From Paucibacter sp. KBW04 (GTDB lineage: Bacteria; Pseudomonadota; Gammaproteobacteria; Burkholderiales; Burkholderiaceae_C): 64,000 bases of DNA. A program made the translations under genes and the position numbers. Positions 19,403 to 28,110 of this stretch are shown here, piece after piece. The stretch is taken from assembly GCF_003852425.1 (NCBI RefSeq), contig NZ_QAJN01000010.1:424932-488931 (forward strand), read 5' to 3'. Numbering within the stretch: position 1 is the stretch's first letter; each line of letters opens with the position of its first letter. The notes under the pieces are model-generated. The model did not search any database. It saw only the letters and a program-made list of their open reading frames with translations, and had not been told where the DNA came from.

Positions 19403-20754
19403 GCACCACATCCCCCGTCACCTTCCAGCCGCAGCTGGACCAGATCCGCAAAGACATCGCTCAGCTGGTGCAGCAGTACGCGGACATCGCCTACGCGCCC
19501 AAGCCCTTTGTGCCCGGCGAGACGGCCGTGCCCGTGTCGGGCAAGGTGCTGGGCGCACAAGAACTCAAGCTGATGGTCGAGGCCTCGCTGGACGGTTGGC
19601 TGACCACCGGTCGTTTCAACGCGGCCTTTGAATCCAGGCTGGCGGAATTCCTGGGCGTCAAACATGTGCTGACGGTGAACTCGGGCTCTTCGGCCAATCT
19701 GGTGGCCTTCTCCGCCCTGACCTCACCGCGTCTGGGCGAGCGCGCCATCAAGCCGGGTGACGAGGTCATCGGCGTGGCAGCTGGCTTCCCCACCACGGTC
19801 AACCCGATTCTGCAGTTCGGCGCCGTGCCGGTGTTTGTGGACGTGGATCTGGCCACCCACAATATCGATGCCAGCCTGATCGAGGCCGCCATCACGCCCA
19901 AGACCAAAGCCATCATGCTGGCCCATTCCCTGGGCAATCCCTTCAACCTCGATGTCGTCACCGCCTTGTGCAAGAAGCACAATCTCTGGCTGGTCGAAGA
20001 CTGCTGCGACGCCCTGGGCGCCACCTACAAAGGCCAGATGGTCGGCAGCTTTGGCGATATCGGCACCCTGAGCTTTTACCCCGCCCATCACATCACCATG
20101 GGCGAAGGCGGTGCCGTGTTCACCAATAACAGCGAACTCAAGCTGATTGCCGAGTCCTTCCGCGACTGGGGCCGCGACTGCTACTGCCCGCCCGGCAAGG
20201 ACAACACCTGCGACAAGCGTTTTTGCTGGAGCAAGAAAGAGCTGGGCGGCGATCTGCCCGATGGCTACGACCACAAATACACCTACAGCCATCTGGGCTA
20301 CAACCTCAAGATCAGCGATATGCAGGCGGCTTGCGCCCTGGCCCAGATGGACAGGGTGGACGAGTTCATCGCCAAGCGCCGCGCCAATTTCACCTACCTG
20401 AAGAATCGCCTGCAGTCTTGCGCCGAGTTCCTGCACCTGCCCGAAGCCACCGAGCATGCCCAGCCCTCCTGGTTCGGCTTCCCGCTCATCGTCAAAGACA
20501 CGGCCGGTGTGCAGCGCGCCGATCTGATCAATTTCCTGGAGCAGAACAAAATCGGCACCCGCCTGCTGTTCGCCGGCAATCTGACCAAGCAACCCTATAT
20601 GGCCGGCCGCAATTTCCGCATCAGCGGCGAGTTGCGCAACACCGATGTGGTGATGAACCAGACCTTCTGGCTGGGCACCTTTCCCGCCCTCGGCGAGCCG
20701 CAATTGGATTACATCGCCGACAAGCTTGAGACTTTCTTCGGACTCAATTTCTGA
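19399..20754 (+). CDS. ddhC: CDP-4-dehydro-6-deoxyglucose 3-dehydrase (E1), PMP- and 2Fe-2S-dependent
   Basis: 451 residues, with ATGA overlap to ddhB. It has the aminotransferase (DegT/AHBA-like) fold, but the Schiff-base lysine is replaced by histidine (H230 in [14 protein letters not shown]), the hallmark of the E1 dehydrase. Cys261, 263, 271 and 276 ([11 protein letters not shown]...C) match its 2Fe-2S ligand region. With DdhD it yields CDP-4-keto-3,6-dideoxyglucose, the branch point to abequose, paratose, ascarylose or yersiniose-type sugars. No abequose or tyvelose synthase is obvious, although the epimerase at 27029-28096 could act here. Confidence 0.93.
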   Translation: MSTTSPVTFQPQLDQIRKDIAQLVQQYADIAYAPKPFVPGETAVPVSGKVLGAQELKLMVEASLDGWLTTGRFNAAFESRLAEFLGVKHVLTVNSGSSANLVAFSALTSPRLGERAIKPGDEVIGVAAGFPTTVNPILQFGAVPVFVDVDLATHNIDASLIEAAITPKTKAIMLAHSLGNPFNLDVVTALCKKHNLWLVEDCCDALGATYKGQMVGSFGDIGTLSFYPAHHITMGEGGAVFTNNSELKLIAESFRDWGRDCYCPPGKDNTCDKRFCWSKKELGGDLPDGYDHKYTYSHLGYNLKISDMQAACALAQMDRVDEFIAKRRANFTYLKNRLQSCAEFLHLPEATEHAQPSWFGFPLIVKDTAGVQRADLINFLEQNKIGTRLLFAGNLTKQPYMAGRNFRISGELRNTDVVMNQTFWLGTFPALGEPQLDYIADKLETFFGLNF

Positions 20755-20854
20755 GCCCTGCCCTCCACAGAGGAAAGAAAGCAAAAACAGGGCGCTCTTC
20801 CCCGCCGTATTCGGCAAGACAGCAGGCTCGGCCCGGAGTTCAATACTGGCATGC

Positions 20855-20873
20855 GCTCGACAGCTCGTCGAGC
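20855..20873. promoter_or_regulatory. Perfect 7-bp inverted repeat upstream of the UxaA-family gene
   Basis: GCTCGAC, AGCTC, GTCGAGC, 17 bp before the ATG at 20890 in the only gap of more than 100 bp within the sugar operon (20755-20889). It could be an operator or an mRNA hairpin shielding the start. No promoter boxes are convincing here. Confidence 0.3.
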
Positions 20874-20889
20874 CTGAACATGACCCAAG

Positions 20890-22422
20890 ATGACAAGCTC
20901 CGCTTCAATCGCTCCGACCCTGCTGCTGCATCCTGCTGACGATGTCTTGATCGCCCGCGGCCAGCTGCTCGGCGGGCAGCAGGTGCATGGCATCACGGTG
21001 CGCGGACTGATTCCTGCTGGCCACAAGCTGGCCCGCCGGGCCATCAAGCAGGGCGAGCCCATCAAGCGCTACAACCAGATCATCGGCTTTGCCTCCCGGG
21101 CCATCGAGGCCGGCGAACATGTGCATACGCAGAACCTGGTGATGGGTGACTTTGCCCGCGATCTGGCCGTGGGCGTCGATGTGCAGCCCGAGCTGCCGCG
21201 CCAGCAAGCCCAGTTCATGGGCATCAAGCGCGCCAATGGCCAGGTGGCCACACGCAACTACATTGGCATCCTCTCCAGCGTCAATTGCTCGGCAACCGTG
21301 GCGCGCGCCATTGCCGATCATTTCAGCTTGCAGCGCGCCGACAGCCCCCTGCACCAGCACCCGCAGATCGACGGCGTGGTCGCCCTCACCCACGGCACCG
21401 GCTGCGCCATGGACGACCAGGGTCTGGGCATGCAAGTGCTGCGACGCACCTTGGCGGGATATGCCCGCCATGCCAACTTCGCCGCCATCCTGATCGTCGG
21501 CCTGGGCTGCGAATCCAACCAGATTGAAGCCTTGCTGAAGGCCGAGGATCTGCTGCCAGGCGCTTTGCTGCAGAGCTTCAATATCCAGAATGTGGGCGGC
21601 ACCAGCGCTGCAGTGGCTCGGGGCATCGAGTTGATCCAAGGCTTTTTGCCCCTGGCCAATGCGGTGCAGCGCGAGCCCTGCAGCGCCGAGCATCTGATCG
21701 TGGGCCTGCAATGCGGGGGCTCGGACGGTTACTCCGGCATCAGCGCCAACCCCGCGCTGGGCAATGCCGTGGACCGCCTGGTGCGGCATGGCGGCACGGC
21801 CCTGCTCAGCGAAACCCCCGAAATCTACGGCGCCGAACACCTGCTGACCCGCCGCGCCATCAGCGCCGAGGTCGCCGCCAAGCTGGCCGAGCGCATCCGC
21901 TGGTGGGAGGGCTATGCCCAGCTGCATGGCGGCGAGATGAACAACAACCCCTCGCACGGCAACAAGGCCGGCGGCCTGACCACGATTCTGGAGAAGTCTC
22001 TGGGCGCGGTGGCCAAGGGCGGCACCAGCAATCTGGTCGATGTCATCGAGTACGCACAGCCGGTGCGCCGCCATGGCCTGGTCTTCATGGACTCACCGGG
22101 CTATGACCCGGTCAGCGCCACCGGCCAGGTGGCGGGCGGCGCCAATCTGATCTGTTTCACCACCGGCCGTGGCTCGGCCTATGGCTGCGCCCCGACCCCC
22201 TCGCTCAAGCTCGCCACCAATAGCGCGCTGTGGCAGCGTCAGGCCGACGATATCGACATCAACTGCGGTGAGATCGTCGACGGCAGCTGCAGCATCGAAG
22301 CCATGGGCGAGCGCATCTTCCAGGCCTTGCTGGACACGGCGAGCGGCCGCAAAACCCGCAGCGAGTTGCATGGCTACGGTCAGAACGAGTTCGCGCCCTG
22401 GCTGCTTGGCGCGGTGATGTAG
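20890..22422 (+). CDS. UxaA/GarD-family sugar-acid dehydratase
   Basis: 510 residues, about the length of altronate and galactarate dehydratases. An N-terminal SAF domain (about 10-95) is followed by the large UxaA domain with the conserved NYIGILSSVNCSATVA segment, THGTGCAMD, GLGCESNQ and QCGGSDGYSGISANPA motifs. Family members are Fe-dependent and convert sugar acids to 2-keto-3-deoxy acids. Here it sits inside a polysaccharide operon rather than with uronate catabolism genes, so I infer a biosynthetic or salvage role supplying a keto-deoxy intermediate to the next enzyme. The substrate is unknown. Confidence 0.8.
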   Translation: MTSSASIAPTLLLHPADDVLIARGQLLGGQQVHGITVRGLIPAGHKLARRAIKQGEPIKRYNQIIGFASRAIEAGEHVHTQNLVMGDFARDLAVGVDVQPELPRQQAQFMGIKRANGQVATRNYIGILSSVNCSATVARAIADHFSLQRADSPLHQHPQIDGVVALTHGTGCAMDDQGLGMQVLRRTLAGYARHANFAAILIVGLGCESNQIEALLKAEDLLPGALLQSFNIQNVGGTSAAVARGIELIQGFLPLANAVQREPCSAEHLIVGLQCGGSDGYSGISANPALGNAVDRLVRHGGTALLSETPEIYGAEHLLTRRAISAEVAAKLAERIRWWEGYAQLHGGEMNNNPSHGNKAGGLTTILEKSLGAVAKGGTSNLVDVIEYAQPVRRHGLVFMDSPGYDPVSATGQVAGGANLICFTTGRGSAYGCAPTPSLKLATNSALWQRQADDIDINCGEIVDGSCSIEAMGERIFQALLDTASGRKTRSELHGYGQNEFAPWLLGAVM

Positions 22423-22491
22423 GGCCAGAGCCCAGACCTCACCCATAACTGTGCATTTCAACGTCTCAATTCACCGACACTCTCAAGCCGT

Positions 22492-24327
22492 ATGACCACC
22501 GACACGTCTTCGCCGCTCATCAAGGTCTCCGACTATGTGTGCTCGCGCATCCAGGAGCTGACCGGCTCCAAGCATGTCTTCTTGCTCTCGGGCGGCGGCA
22601 TGATGCATTTGCTGGACAGTCTGGGCAGCAGCGAGCTGCAATCCTTTGCCCTGCACCATGAGCAGGCCGCCGGCATCGCAGCTTATGCCTACGGCCGCAG
22701 CCTCAACACCACCGGCGTGTGCTTTGCCACCTCGGGGCCCGGCGCCACCAATGTGCTGACGGCGGTCGCCGGCGCCTGGACGGACAGCGTGCCCATGCTC
22801 TTCATCTCGGGCCAGGTCTCCACCCTGTTCTCCCAGCGCCCCCAAGGCCTGCGTCAGCGCGGCTTCCAGGAGTTCAATATCGTCGACGTGGTGCAGCCCA
22901 CCACCAAGTACGCGCAGTACGTCTCCGACCCCAAGGAGATTCGCTACGAGCTTGAAAAGGCTTGCTTCCTGGCCCGTGCCGGCCGCCCCGGCCCGGTCTG
23001 GTTGGACCTGCCGCTGGACATCCAAGCCGCCCGCATCGACCCCAGCAGCTTGCGTGGTTTTGATCCGGTGGCCGAAGGCTATGCAGACCTGAACCCCAAG
23101 CCCAGCCCGGCCCTGGTCGACTCCATCCTGAGCAAGCTCTCGCAAGCCAAGCGCCCGCTGATCATCCTGGGCCACGGCGTTTGGCTTTCTGGTGCCAAGA
23201 ACGCGGCGCTGGCCTTGCTGGAGCAGTTGCAAGTGCCGGTGCAAACGACCTGGAACGCCATCGACCTGGTGCCCGATGAGCATCCGCGCTACTTCGGCCG
23301 CGCCAATGCCTACGGCCCGCGCTATGCCAATTTCGTGGTGCAAAACGCCGACTACATCCTCAGCATCGGCGCCCGCCTAGGCGTGCAACACACCGGCTAC
23401 AACGTCGAAGCCTTTGCCCGCGAAGCCTTTCTCGATATGGTGGACCTGGACGAGGCCGAGGCGAGCAAGCCCTTCCTCAAGGTGGACCGCTTTTCGCGCT
23501 GCGATGCCGCGGCCTTGATCGATGGCCTGGCCCAGCAACTCAAGGCCCAAACCCTCGCCGCGCCCGCGGACTGGTTGGCCTACTGCCGCCGCATGCGCAG
23601 CCAGTACCCCGTCGCCCCGACCCTGGCCCAGGCCGGTGCCGAGAACTTTGTCGACCCCTATTTCTTCGTCGACGCGCTCAGCGATCTTGCGCCCGAGGAC
23701 GCCCTCGTGCCCCTGGGCTCCTCGGGCACCTCTTTCACCGTCTCGGGCCAGGCTTTCAAGCCCAAAAAACACCAGCGCGTCTTTCACGCCAAGGGCATGG
23801 CGGCCATGGGTTATGGCATGCCCTCGGCCATCGGTGCCAGCGTGGCTTTTGGCAATAAACAAGCCATCACCTTGGTGGGCGACGGCGGCTTCCAGCTCAA
23901 TATCCAGGAGCTGCAGACCATGGCCCACCACCAGCTGCCGGTGAAGATCTTTGTGATCAATAACAAGGGCTATCACGCCATCCGGGTCACGCAAGAAACC
24001 TATTTCCAAAACCGCTACGTGGCCTCCACCGCCGAGTCCGGCGTTTCCTTGCCGGAGCTGAAACGCATCGCCACGGCCTACCGCATCGCCTACCGTCGCA
24101 TCTCGACGAATGGCGAGGTGCACGCACAGATTGAGGCCAGCCTGAAGCAGGCCGGCCCTGAAATCATCGAGGTGATGGTCGACCCGGCCAAGCACCTGAT
24201 GCCCAAGCTGGGTTCCGCCATTCGCGCCGACGGCAGCATGGTGTCGCGCCCGCTGGAAGACCTGATGCCGCTGCTGGACCGGGAAGAGTTCCGGGCTAAT
24301 ATGTTTACCCAACCACTCGAGTGGTAA
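22492..24327 (+). CDS. Thiamine-diphosphate-dependent enzyme of the acetolactate-synthase family
   Basis: 611 residues with the three POX-type domains. The cofactor-activating Glu57 is in HHEQAAG, and the ThDP motif runs from GDGG (463-466) to NN at 490-491 (INNKGYH). It is not a housekeeping IlvB: no small subunit follows and it is embedded among sugar-nucleotide genes. YerE, which adds a two-carbon branch from pyruvate to CDP-4-keto-3,6-dideoxyglucose, belongs to this superfamily, and ddhABCD upstream would supply that substrate. An alternative is decarboxylation of a 2-keto-3-deoxy acid from the preceding UxaA-family enzyme. Confidence 0.82.
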   Translation: MTTDTSSPLIKVSDYVCSRIQELTGSKHVFLLSGGGMMHLLDSLGSSELQSFALHHEQAAGIAAYAYGRSLNTTGVCFATSGPGATNVLTAVAGAWTDSVPMLFISGQVSTLFSQRPQGLRQRGFQEFNIVDVVQPTTKYAQYVSDPKEIRYELEKACFLARAGRPGPVWLDLPLDIQAARIDPSSLRGFDPVAEGYADLNPKPSPALVDSILSKLSQAKRPLIILGHGVWLSGAKNAALALLEQLQVPVQTTWNAIDLVPDEHPRYFGRANAYGPRYANFVVQNADYILSIGARLGVQHTGYNVEAFAREAFLDMVDLDEAEASKPFLKVDRFSRCDAAALIDGLAQQLKAQTLAAPADWLAYCRRMRSQYPVAPTLAQAGAENFVDPYFFVDALSDLAPEDALVPLGSSGTSFTVSGQAFKPKKHQRVFHAKGMAAMGYGMPSAIGASVAFGNKQAITLVGDGGFQLNIQELQTMAHHQLPVKIFVINNKGYHAIRVTQETYFQNRYVASTAESGVSLPELKRIATAYRIAYRRISTNGEVHAQIEASLKQAGPEIIEVMVDPAKHLMPKLGSAIRADGSMVSRPLEDLMPLLDREEFRANMFTQPLEW

Positions 24328-24332
24328 CGACT

Positions 24333-25448
24333 ATGAAAACCAAAGTACTTTTCATGGGAGCTGGCGCCATTGGGCGAGGCTACCTGCCTTGGACGCTGGA
24401 CGAGAGCAAACACGAGTTTGTCTTCATCGACAGCAACCCCAAAATCGTCGAGCGCATGCGCCAACAAGGCAGCTACTCGACCTACCGGGTCAAGGACGAG
24501 GCCTATGAGCACAAGCGGGTGCAGGTCAAAGCGGCCTACACACCTGCCGAGTTCAGCCTAAGCGAACATCAGGACGCAGTCGCTTGCTTCTTCTCGGTCG
24601 GCCCGCGCAATGCGGAGAAGGCCGCGCTGCTGATGCAGGGGGCCAAGTTCCCGCTCATCATGTGCGAGAACGAGCCCGAGACCGTCACCGTGGCCAAGCG
24701 TGCGCTGGGGCATAGCAATATCTACTTCGCGGTGCCGGACGTCATCACCTCCAACACCGCGCCCGCCCATCTGCTTGAGCAAGACCCGCTGGCCATCACC
24801 ACCGAAAACGGTGTGCAGTTCATCGAGCAAGGCCCCTTCGAGCTGCATGGCGAGATGACGCTGCTGCCGCGCGAAGAGCTGCTGCGCCACCAGTGGACAC
24901 CCAAGCTCTATCTGCACAACACCCCCCACTGCATCACCGCCTATTTGGGCGCCTTGATGGGCTGCACCTATGTGCACGAGGCCATGGCCCACCCCAAGGC
25001 GGCCCAGCTGGTCGAGGGTGCGATGAACGAGATGCTGCAGGCCCTGAAGCTGCAATGGGACATCCCGCACGACTTCCTGGACTGGTATGCGCAGAAGGAG
25101 TTGTCGCGCTTCCGCTGCCAGCAGCTTTTCGACCCGGTGGCCCGGGTGGCGCGCGAGCCCTTGCGCAAGCTGGAGCTGCACGGCCGCTTGATCGGTGCCG
25201 CGCAGATGTGCCTGACCTTGGGTGTGCTGCCGCAAAACTTACTCAAGGGCATCGTCGGCGCCCTGCTGTTTGAGGACGTGCACGACCCCGACCACCATAT
25301 CCGCATGATGCACGAGTCCATGCCCACCGCCGATTTCAACCGTTATGTGCTGGGCCTGCGTCCTGGCGAACCCCTGGATCTGATGCTGCAGGACAAGATG
25401 GCAGCCATCACCGCTGAGCTGCGCAGCCTGCCGAGGAGAACCGCATGA
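24333..25448 (+). CDS. Mannitol-1-phosphate 5-dehydrogenase-like polyol dehydrogenase
   Basis: 371 residues from ATG 24333; an in-frame GTG at 24321 would overlap the upstream stop. The N-terminal Rossmann motif GAGAIGRGYLPWTL and the central HNTPHCITAYLGALMG segment are typical of the MtlD/polyol-specific long-chain dehydrogenase family. It would interconvert a keto sugar (phosphate) and a polyol (phosphate) with NAD. No PTS genes are present, so catabolic mannitol use is unlikely. With the following phosphatase and nucleotidyltransferase it suggests formation of an NDP-polyol donor. Confidence 0.72.
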   Translation: MKTKVLFMGAGAIGRGYLPWTLDESKHEFVFIDSNPKIVERMRQQGSYSTYRVKDEAYEHKRVQVKAAYTPAEFSLSEHQDAVACFFSVGPRNAEKAALLMQGAKFPLIMCENEPETVTVAKRALGHSNIYFAVPDVITSNTAPAHLLEQDPLAITTENGVQFIEQGPFELHGEMTLLPREELLRHQWTPKLYLHNTPHCITAYLGALMGCTYVHEAMAHPKAAQLVEGAMNEMLQALKLQWDIPHDFLDWYAQKELSRFRCQQLFDPVARVAREPLRKLELHGRLIGAAQMCLTLGVLPQNLLKGIVGALLFEDVHDPDHHIRMMHESMPTADFNRYVLGLRPGEPLDLMLQDKMAAITAELRSLPRRTA

Positions 25449-26233
25449 GCACCACGCTGGACCACAGCACGCTGATCAAGACCGCGCTGGAGGCCGTGCT
25501 GGCCGGTGCCAAACTGGCCGAGACGGCTGCCGCCAACGCCCAAAGCGCGCAGCAAAAAGAAAGCCTGCGCGACATCGTCACCCAGACCGATCTGCGCATC
25601 AGTGAACTGCTGATGCAAAGGCTGGCTGCCACCGGCTTGCCCGTGGTCTCCGAAGAGGCCGAGGCCCATGCCGCCGTGGCGGCCAAGCAGCTCTGGGTGG
25701 TGGACCCCATCGATGGCACGGTCAATTTTGCCCACGGCCTGGCGGCCTACGCCGTCTGCGCCGGCCTGGTCGACCAAGGCGAGTTCCGTCTGGGCGTAGT
25801 TTGCGCCCCCAAGCTGGACGAGCTTTACTTCACCCTCAACACGGAGAAGGCCTTGCTCAACGGCAGGCCCTTTGTCCACAGCCACCGCGCGCCGGACGAG
25901 GCCCTGGTGGCCGCCAGCTTCAGCGCCAAGGCGAGTGCCGCGCAATACGAGATGTTCCAGGCCGTCAACGACAGCACGCGGGGCTGCCTGCGCACCGGCA
26001 GCGCCGCCTTGAATGTGTGCTGGGCCGCGGCGGGCAAGCTGCAAGCGGCCTACGGCTTCTCGGCCAAGCTCTGGGACGTGGCGGGAGCCCTGGCCATCGC
26101 CCGTGCGGCGGGCTGCGAGCTGCGCCTGCATCGGCATGCCGATGGCCTGAGCGTGGACTACATCGTCGGCTCGCGCGAGGTGGTCGAACACCTGGCCCGG
26201 CTGGCGCAAGACAAGCAACTCTGGAAGCGCTGA
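25445..26233 (+). CDS. Inositol-monophosphatase-family sugar phosphatase
   Basis: 262 residues, overlapping the previous gene by ATGA. Metal-binding motifs are VSEEAE (68-73), WVVDPIDGTVNF (84-95) and WDVAG (210-214). This Mg/Li-sensitive phosphatase family includes SuhB, CysQ, histidinol-phosphatase and sugar-phosphate phosphatases. Its translational coupling to the MtlD-like gene suggests it dephosphorylates an intermediate of this pathway. It is too divergent in context to be called suhB. Confidence 0.82.
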   Translation: MSTTLDHSTLIKTALEAVLAGAKLAETAAANAQSAQQKESLRDIVTQTDLRISELLMQRLAATGLPVVSEEAEAHAAVAAKQLWVVDPIDGTVNFAHGLAAYAVCAGLVDQGEFRLGVVCAPKLDELYFTLNTEKALLNGRPFVHSHRAPDEALVAASFSAKASAAQYEMFQAVNDSTRGCLRTGSAALNVCWAAAGKLQAAYGFSAKLWDVAGALAIARAAGCELRLHRHADGLSVDYIVGSREVVEHLARLAQDKQLWKR

Positions 26234-26240
26234 GACCATC

Positions 26241-27032
26241 ATGAGCAAGGCATTCAAAGAAGTACCAGTCGTCATCCTCTGCGGCGGCCAAGGCGTGGTT
26301 CTGGGCGAAGGTTCCACTCACCGTATCAACAAAGCCCTGGTGCAAATCAATGGCAAGCCGCTGTTCTGGTGGGTGCTGCTGCACTACGCCCAGCATGGCG
26401 CGCAAGACTTTTTGCTGCCCGTGGGCCTGCAGGCGGAGGAGTTCCAGCGCGTTCTGCGCGAGGACTTTGGCGCCAGCACCGACCCGACTCAGGCCGACAG
26501 CTACCAGCTCGACATCGCTGGCCAGCCCTGCCGTCTGCGCGTGCTGAGCACCCCGGTCGCCGCCAACACGGCTCAGCGCCTGCTGGCCTGCAAGCCTTGG
26601 CTGGCACACGCACCGCACTTTGCCCTGAGCTATTCAGACACGCTCAGCGAGGTCGATCTCAGCGCCGAGCTGGCCTTCCACAAGGCCCAAGGGACGGTCG
26701 CCACCCTGGTCTCCACCCAGTACCCGGTGCGCTTCCGCATCCTGGGCATGCGCCAGGGCGAAAGCCTGGTGCGGGCCTTCGCCCCCAAACCCGTGATCGA
26801 AGCGGCCGCCATCAACGGCGGCTATTACCTATTCAGCGCCAAGATTTGGGAGCCCGCTTTTGGCCTGGATGGCAATAGCGCTCTGGAAGCCGGCCCGCTG
26901 GACAAGCTGGCTGCCCAGCAGCAGCTGACCGCCTTCGAGCATCGCGGCCCTTGGCAGCATTGCGACGCGGAACGCGATCTGGCGCCGCTGAATCGCATCG
27001 CGCAAGCCCTGGCGGCGCAGACCAGCGCTTGA
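26241..27032 (+). CDS. Divergent glucose-1-phosphate-cytidylyltransferase-like nucleotidyltransferase
   Basis: 263 residues, colinear with DdhA. The GGLGTRL signature is degenerate (GGQGVVL, residues 15-21, lacking the Thr-Arg pair), yet the catalytic Lys (K31, INKALVQINGKP) and the YSDTLSEVD metal site are kept. It probably activates a sugar or polyol phosphate other than glucose 1-phosphate, or has altered nucleotide use. It lies 7 bp after the phosphatase and overlaps the next gene. Confidence 0.72.
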   Translation: MSKAFKEVPVVILCGGQGVVLGEGSTHRINKALVQINGKPLFWWVLLHYAQHGAQDFLLPVGLQAEEFQRVLREDFGASTDPTQADSYQLDIAGQPCRLRVLSTPVAANTAQRLLACKPWLAHAPHFALSYSDTLSEVDLSAELAFHKAQGTVATLVSTQYPVRFRILGMRQGESLVRAFAPKPVIEAAAINGGYYLFSAKIWEPAFGLDGNSALEAGPLDKLAAQQQLTAFEHRGPWQHCDAERDLAPLNRIAQALAAQTSA

Positions 27033-28096
27033 GCACAGCGTCCGCCTTGCGGCCCCTGAGTTCGCAGCAAATCGCCCTGCTGGACCACAGCGTCCAGCAG
27101 TTGCTGCCGCATTTGGACGCCGCCGCACTGCGCGGCAAACGGATATTCATCACCGGCGGCACCGGTTTTTTTGGGCTATGGCTGCTCAGCACCCTGGCTT
27201 GCCTGAATCGCCAGGCATGCGAGACCGAGGTCTGCGTGCTCTCACGCGACCCGCAGGCCTTTTTGGCCAAACATCCGCAGTTTCAAAGCCAGGCCTGGCT
27301 GAGTTTTGTGCCCGGCAATGTGCGTGATTTCAGCGCGCCCGCAGGGCGCCGGTTCGAGCTGCTGATCCACGCGGCCACCGAAACCTCAATGACGGCCCAT
27401 GGCCGACCTTTGCAGATGTTTGAGGACATTGTGCTGGGCACCCGCCGCGTCATCGACATGGCCCTCGCCAGCGGCGTGCAGCGCATGCTGCTGGTCAGCT
27501 CGGGCGCGGTCTACGGCGTTCAACCCAGCCATCTGGAGCGCCAGCCCGAAGACTCGGCCCTGGCCTGCGACCCCTTGCTAACGTCCAACGCCTACGGCGA
27601 AGGCAAACGCGTGATGGAGTTGATGGGCGCGATGTGCCAGCAAAGCCATGGCATCGAGTCCGTGGTGGCGCGCTGTTTCGCCTTCTCCGGCCCTGGCTTG
27701 CCGCTGGACGCGCATTTCGCCATCGGCAATTTTGTGCGCGACGCGCTCTGGGCCGATGAGATCCGCGTGCAAGGCGATGGCACGCCCATGCGCTCCTATC
27801 TTTTTGGGGCCGATCTGGCCGTGTGGTTGCTGCAATTGCTCAGCCACGGCCAGGCTGGCCTGGCCTACAACGTCGGCAGCGACGAAAGCCTGAGCATCGC
27901 CGACCTGGCGCATCGGGTGCGCGACTGCCTGGCACCCGGCAAACCGGTTCGCATCCTGCAGCCGCCCAGCGGCCTGGCCTTGAAGCGTTATGTCCCGGCG
28001 ATTGAGCGCGCCCGCGCCCTGGGCCTGGCCCCTTGGACTTCTCTGCCCGAAGCGCTGCGACTCAGCGCCCAGTACGCGCAGCAGCCAGCGGGCTGA
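27029..28096 (+). CDS. NAD-dependent epimerase/dehydratase
   Basis: 355 residues from a TTG that overlaps the preceding stop (TTGA). An in-frame extension to 26951 lies inside the upstream gene and is rejected. GGTGFFG (43-49) is the NAD loop, and Tyr189-x3-Lys193 (YGEGK) the catalytic pair with Ser in VSSGAVYG. It is an extended short-chain dehydrogenase acting on a nucleotide sugar, perhaps the terminal reduction or epimerisation of the CDP-sugar made upstream. Last gene of the operon, convergent with the tolC-like gene. Confidence 0.8.
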   Translation: MSTASALRPLSSQQIALLDHSVQQLLPHLDAAALRGKRIFITGGTGFFGLWLLSTLACLNRQACETEVCVLSRDPQAFLAKHPQFQSQAWLSFVPGNVRDFSAPAGRRFELLIHAATETSMTAHGRPLQMFEDIVLGTRRVIDMALASGVQRMLLVSSGAVYGVQPSHLERQPEDSALACDPLLTSNAYGEGKRVMELMGAMCQQSHGIESVVARCFAFSGPGLPLDAHFAIGNFVRDALWADEIRVQGDGTPMRSYLFGADLAVWLLQLLSHGQAGLAYNVGSDESLSIADLAHRVRDCLAPGKPVRILQPPSGLALKRYVPAIERARALGLAPWTSLPEALRLSAQYAQQPAG

Positions 28097-28103
28097 GGCC
28101 CGC
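28088..28103. terminator. Hairpin between convergent sugar operon and secretion operon
   Basis: GCGGGC, TGAG, GCCCGC; the TGA of the epimerase gene lies in the loop. No T-run follows on either strand, so terminator function is uncertain. Confidence 0.3.
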
Positions 28104-28110
28104 CCGGAGT

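Noticed and set aside
22492..24327. Housekeeping acetolactate synthase large subunit (ilvB/ilvI)
   Set aside because: No regulatory small subunit or ilvC nearby, and the gene lies inside a sugar-nucleotide operon.
28088..28103. Strong intrinsic terminator between the convergent operons
   Set aside because: The hairpin lacks a T-tract on either strand; kept only as a low-confidence site.
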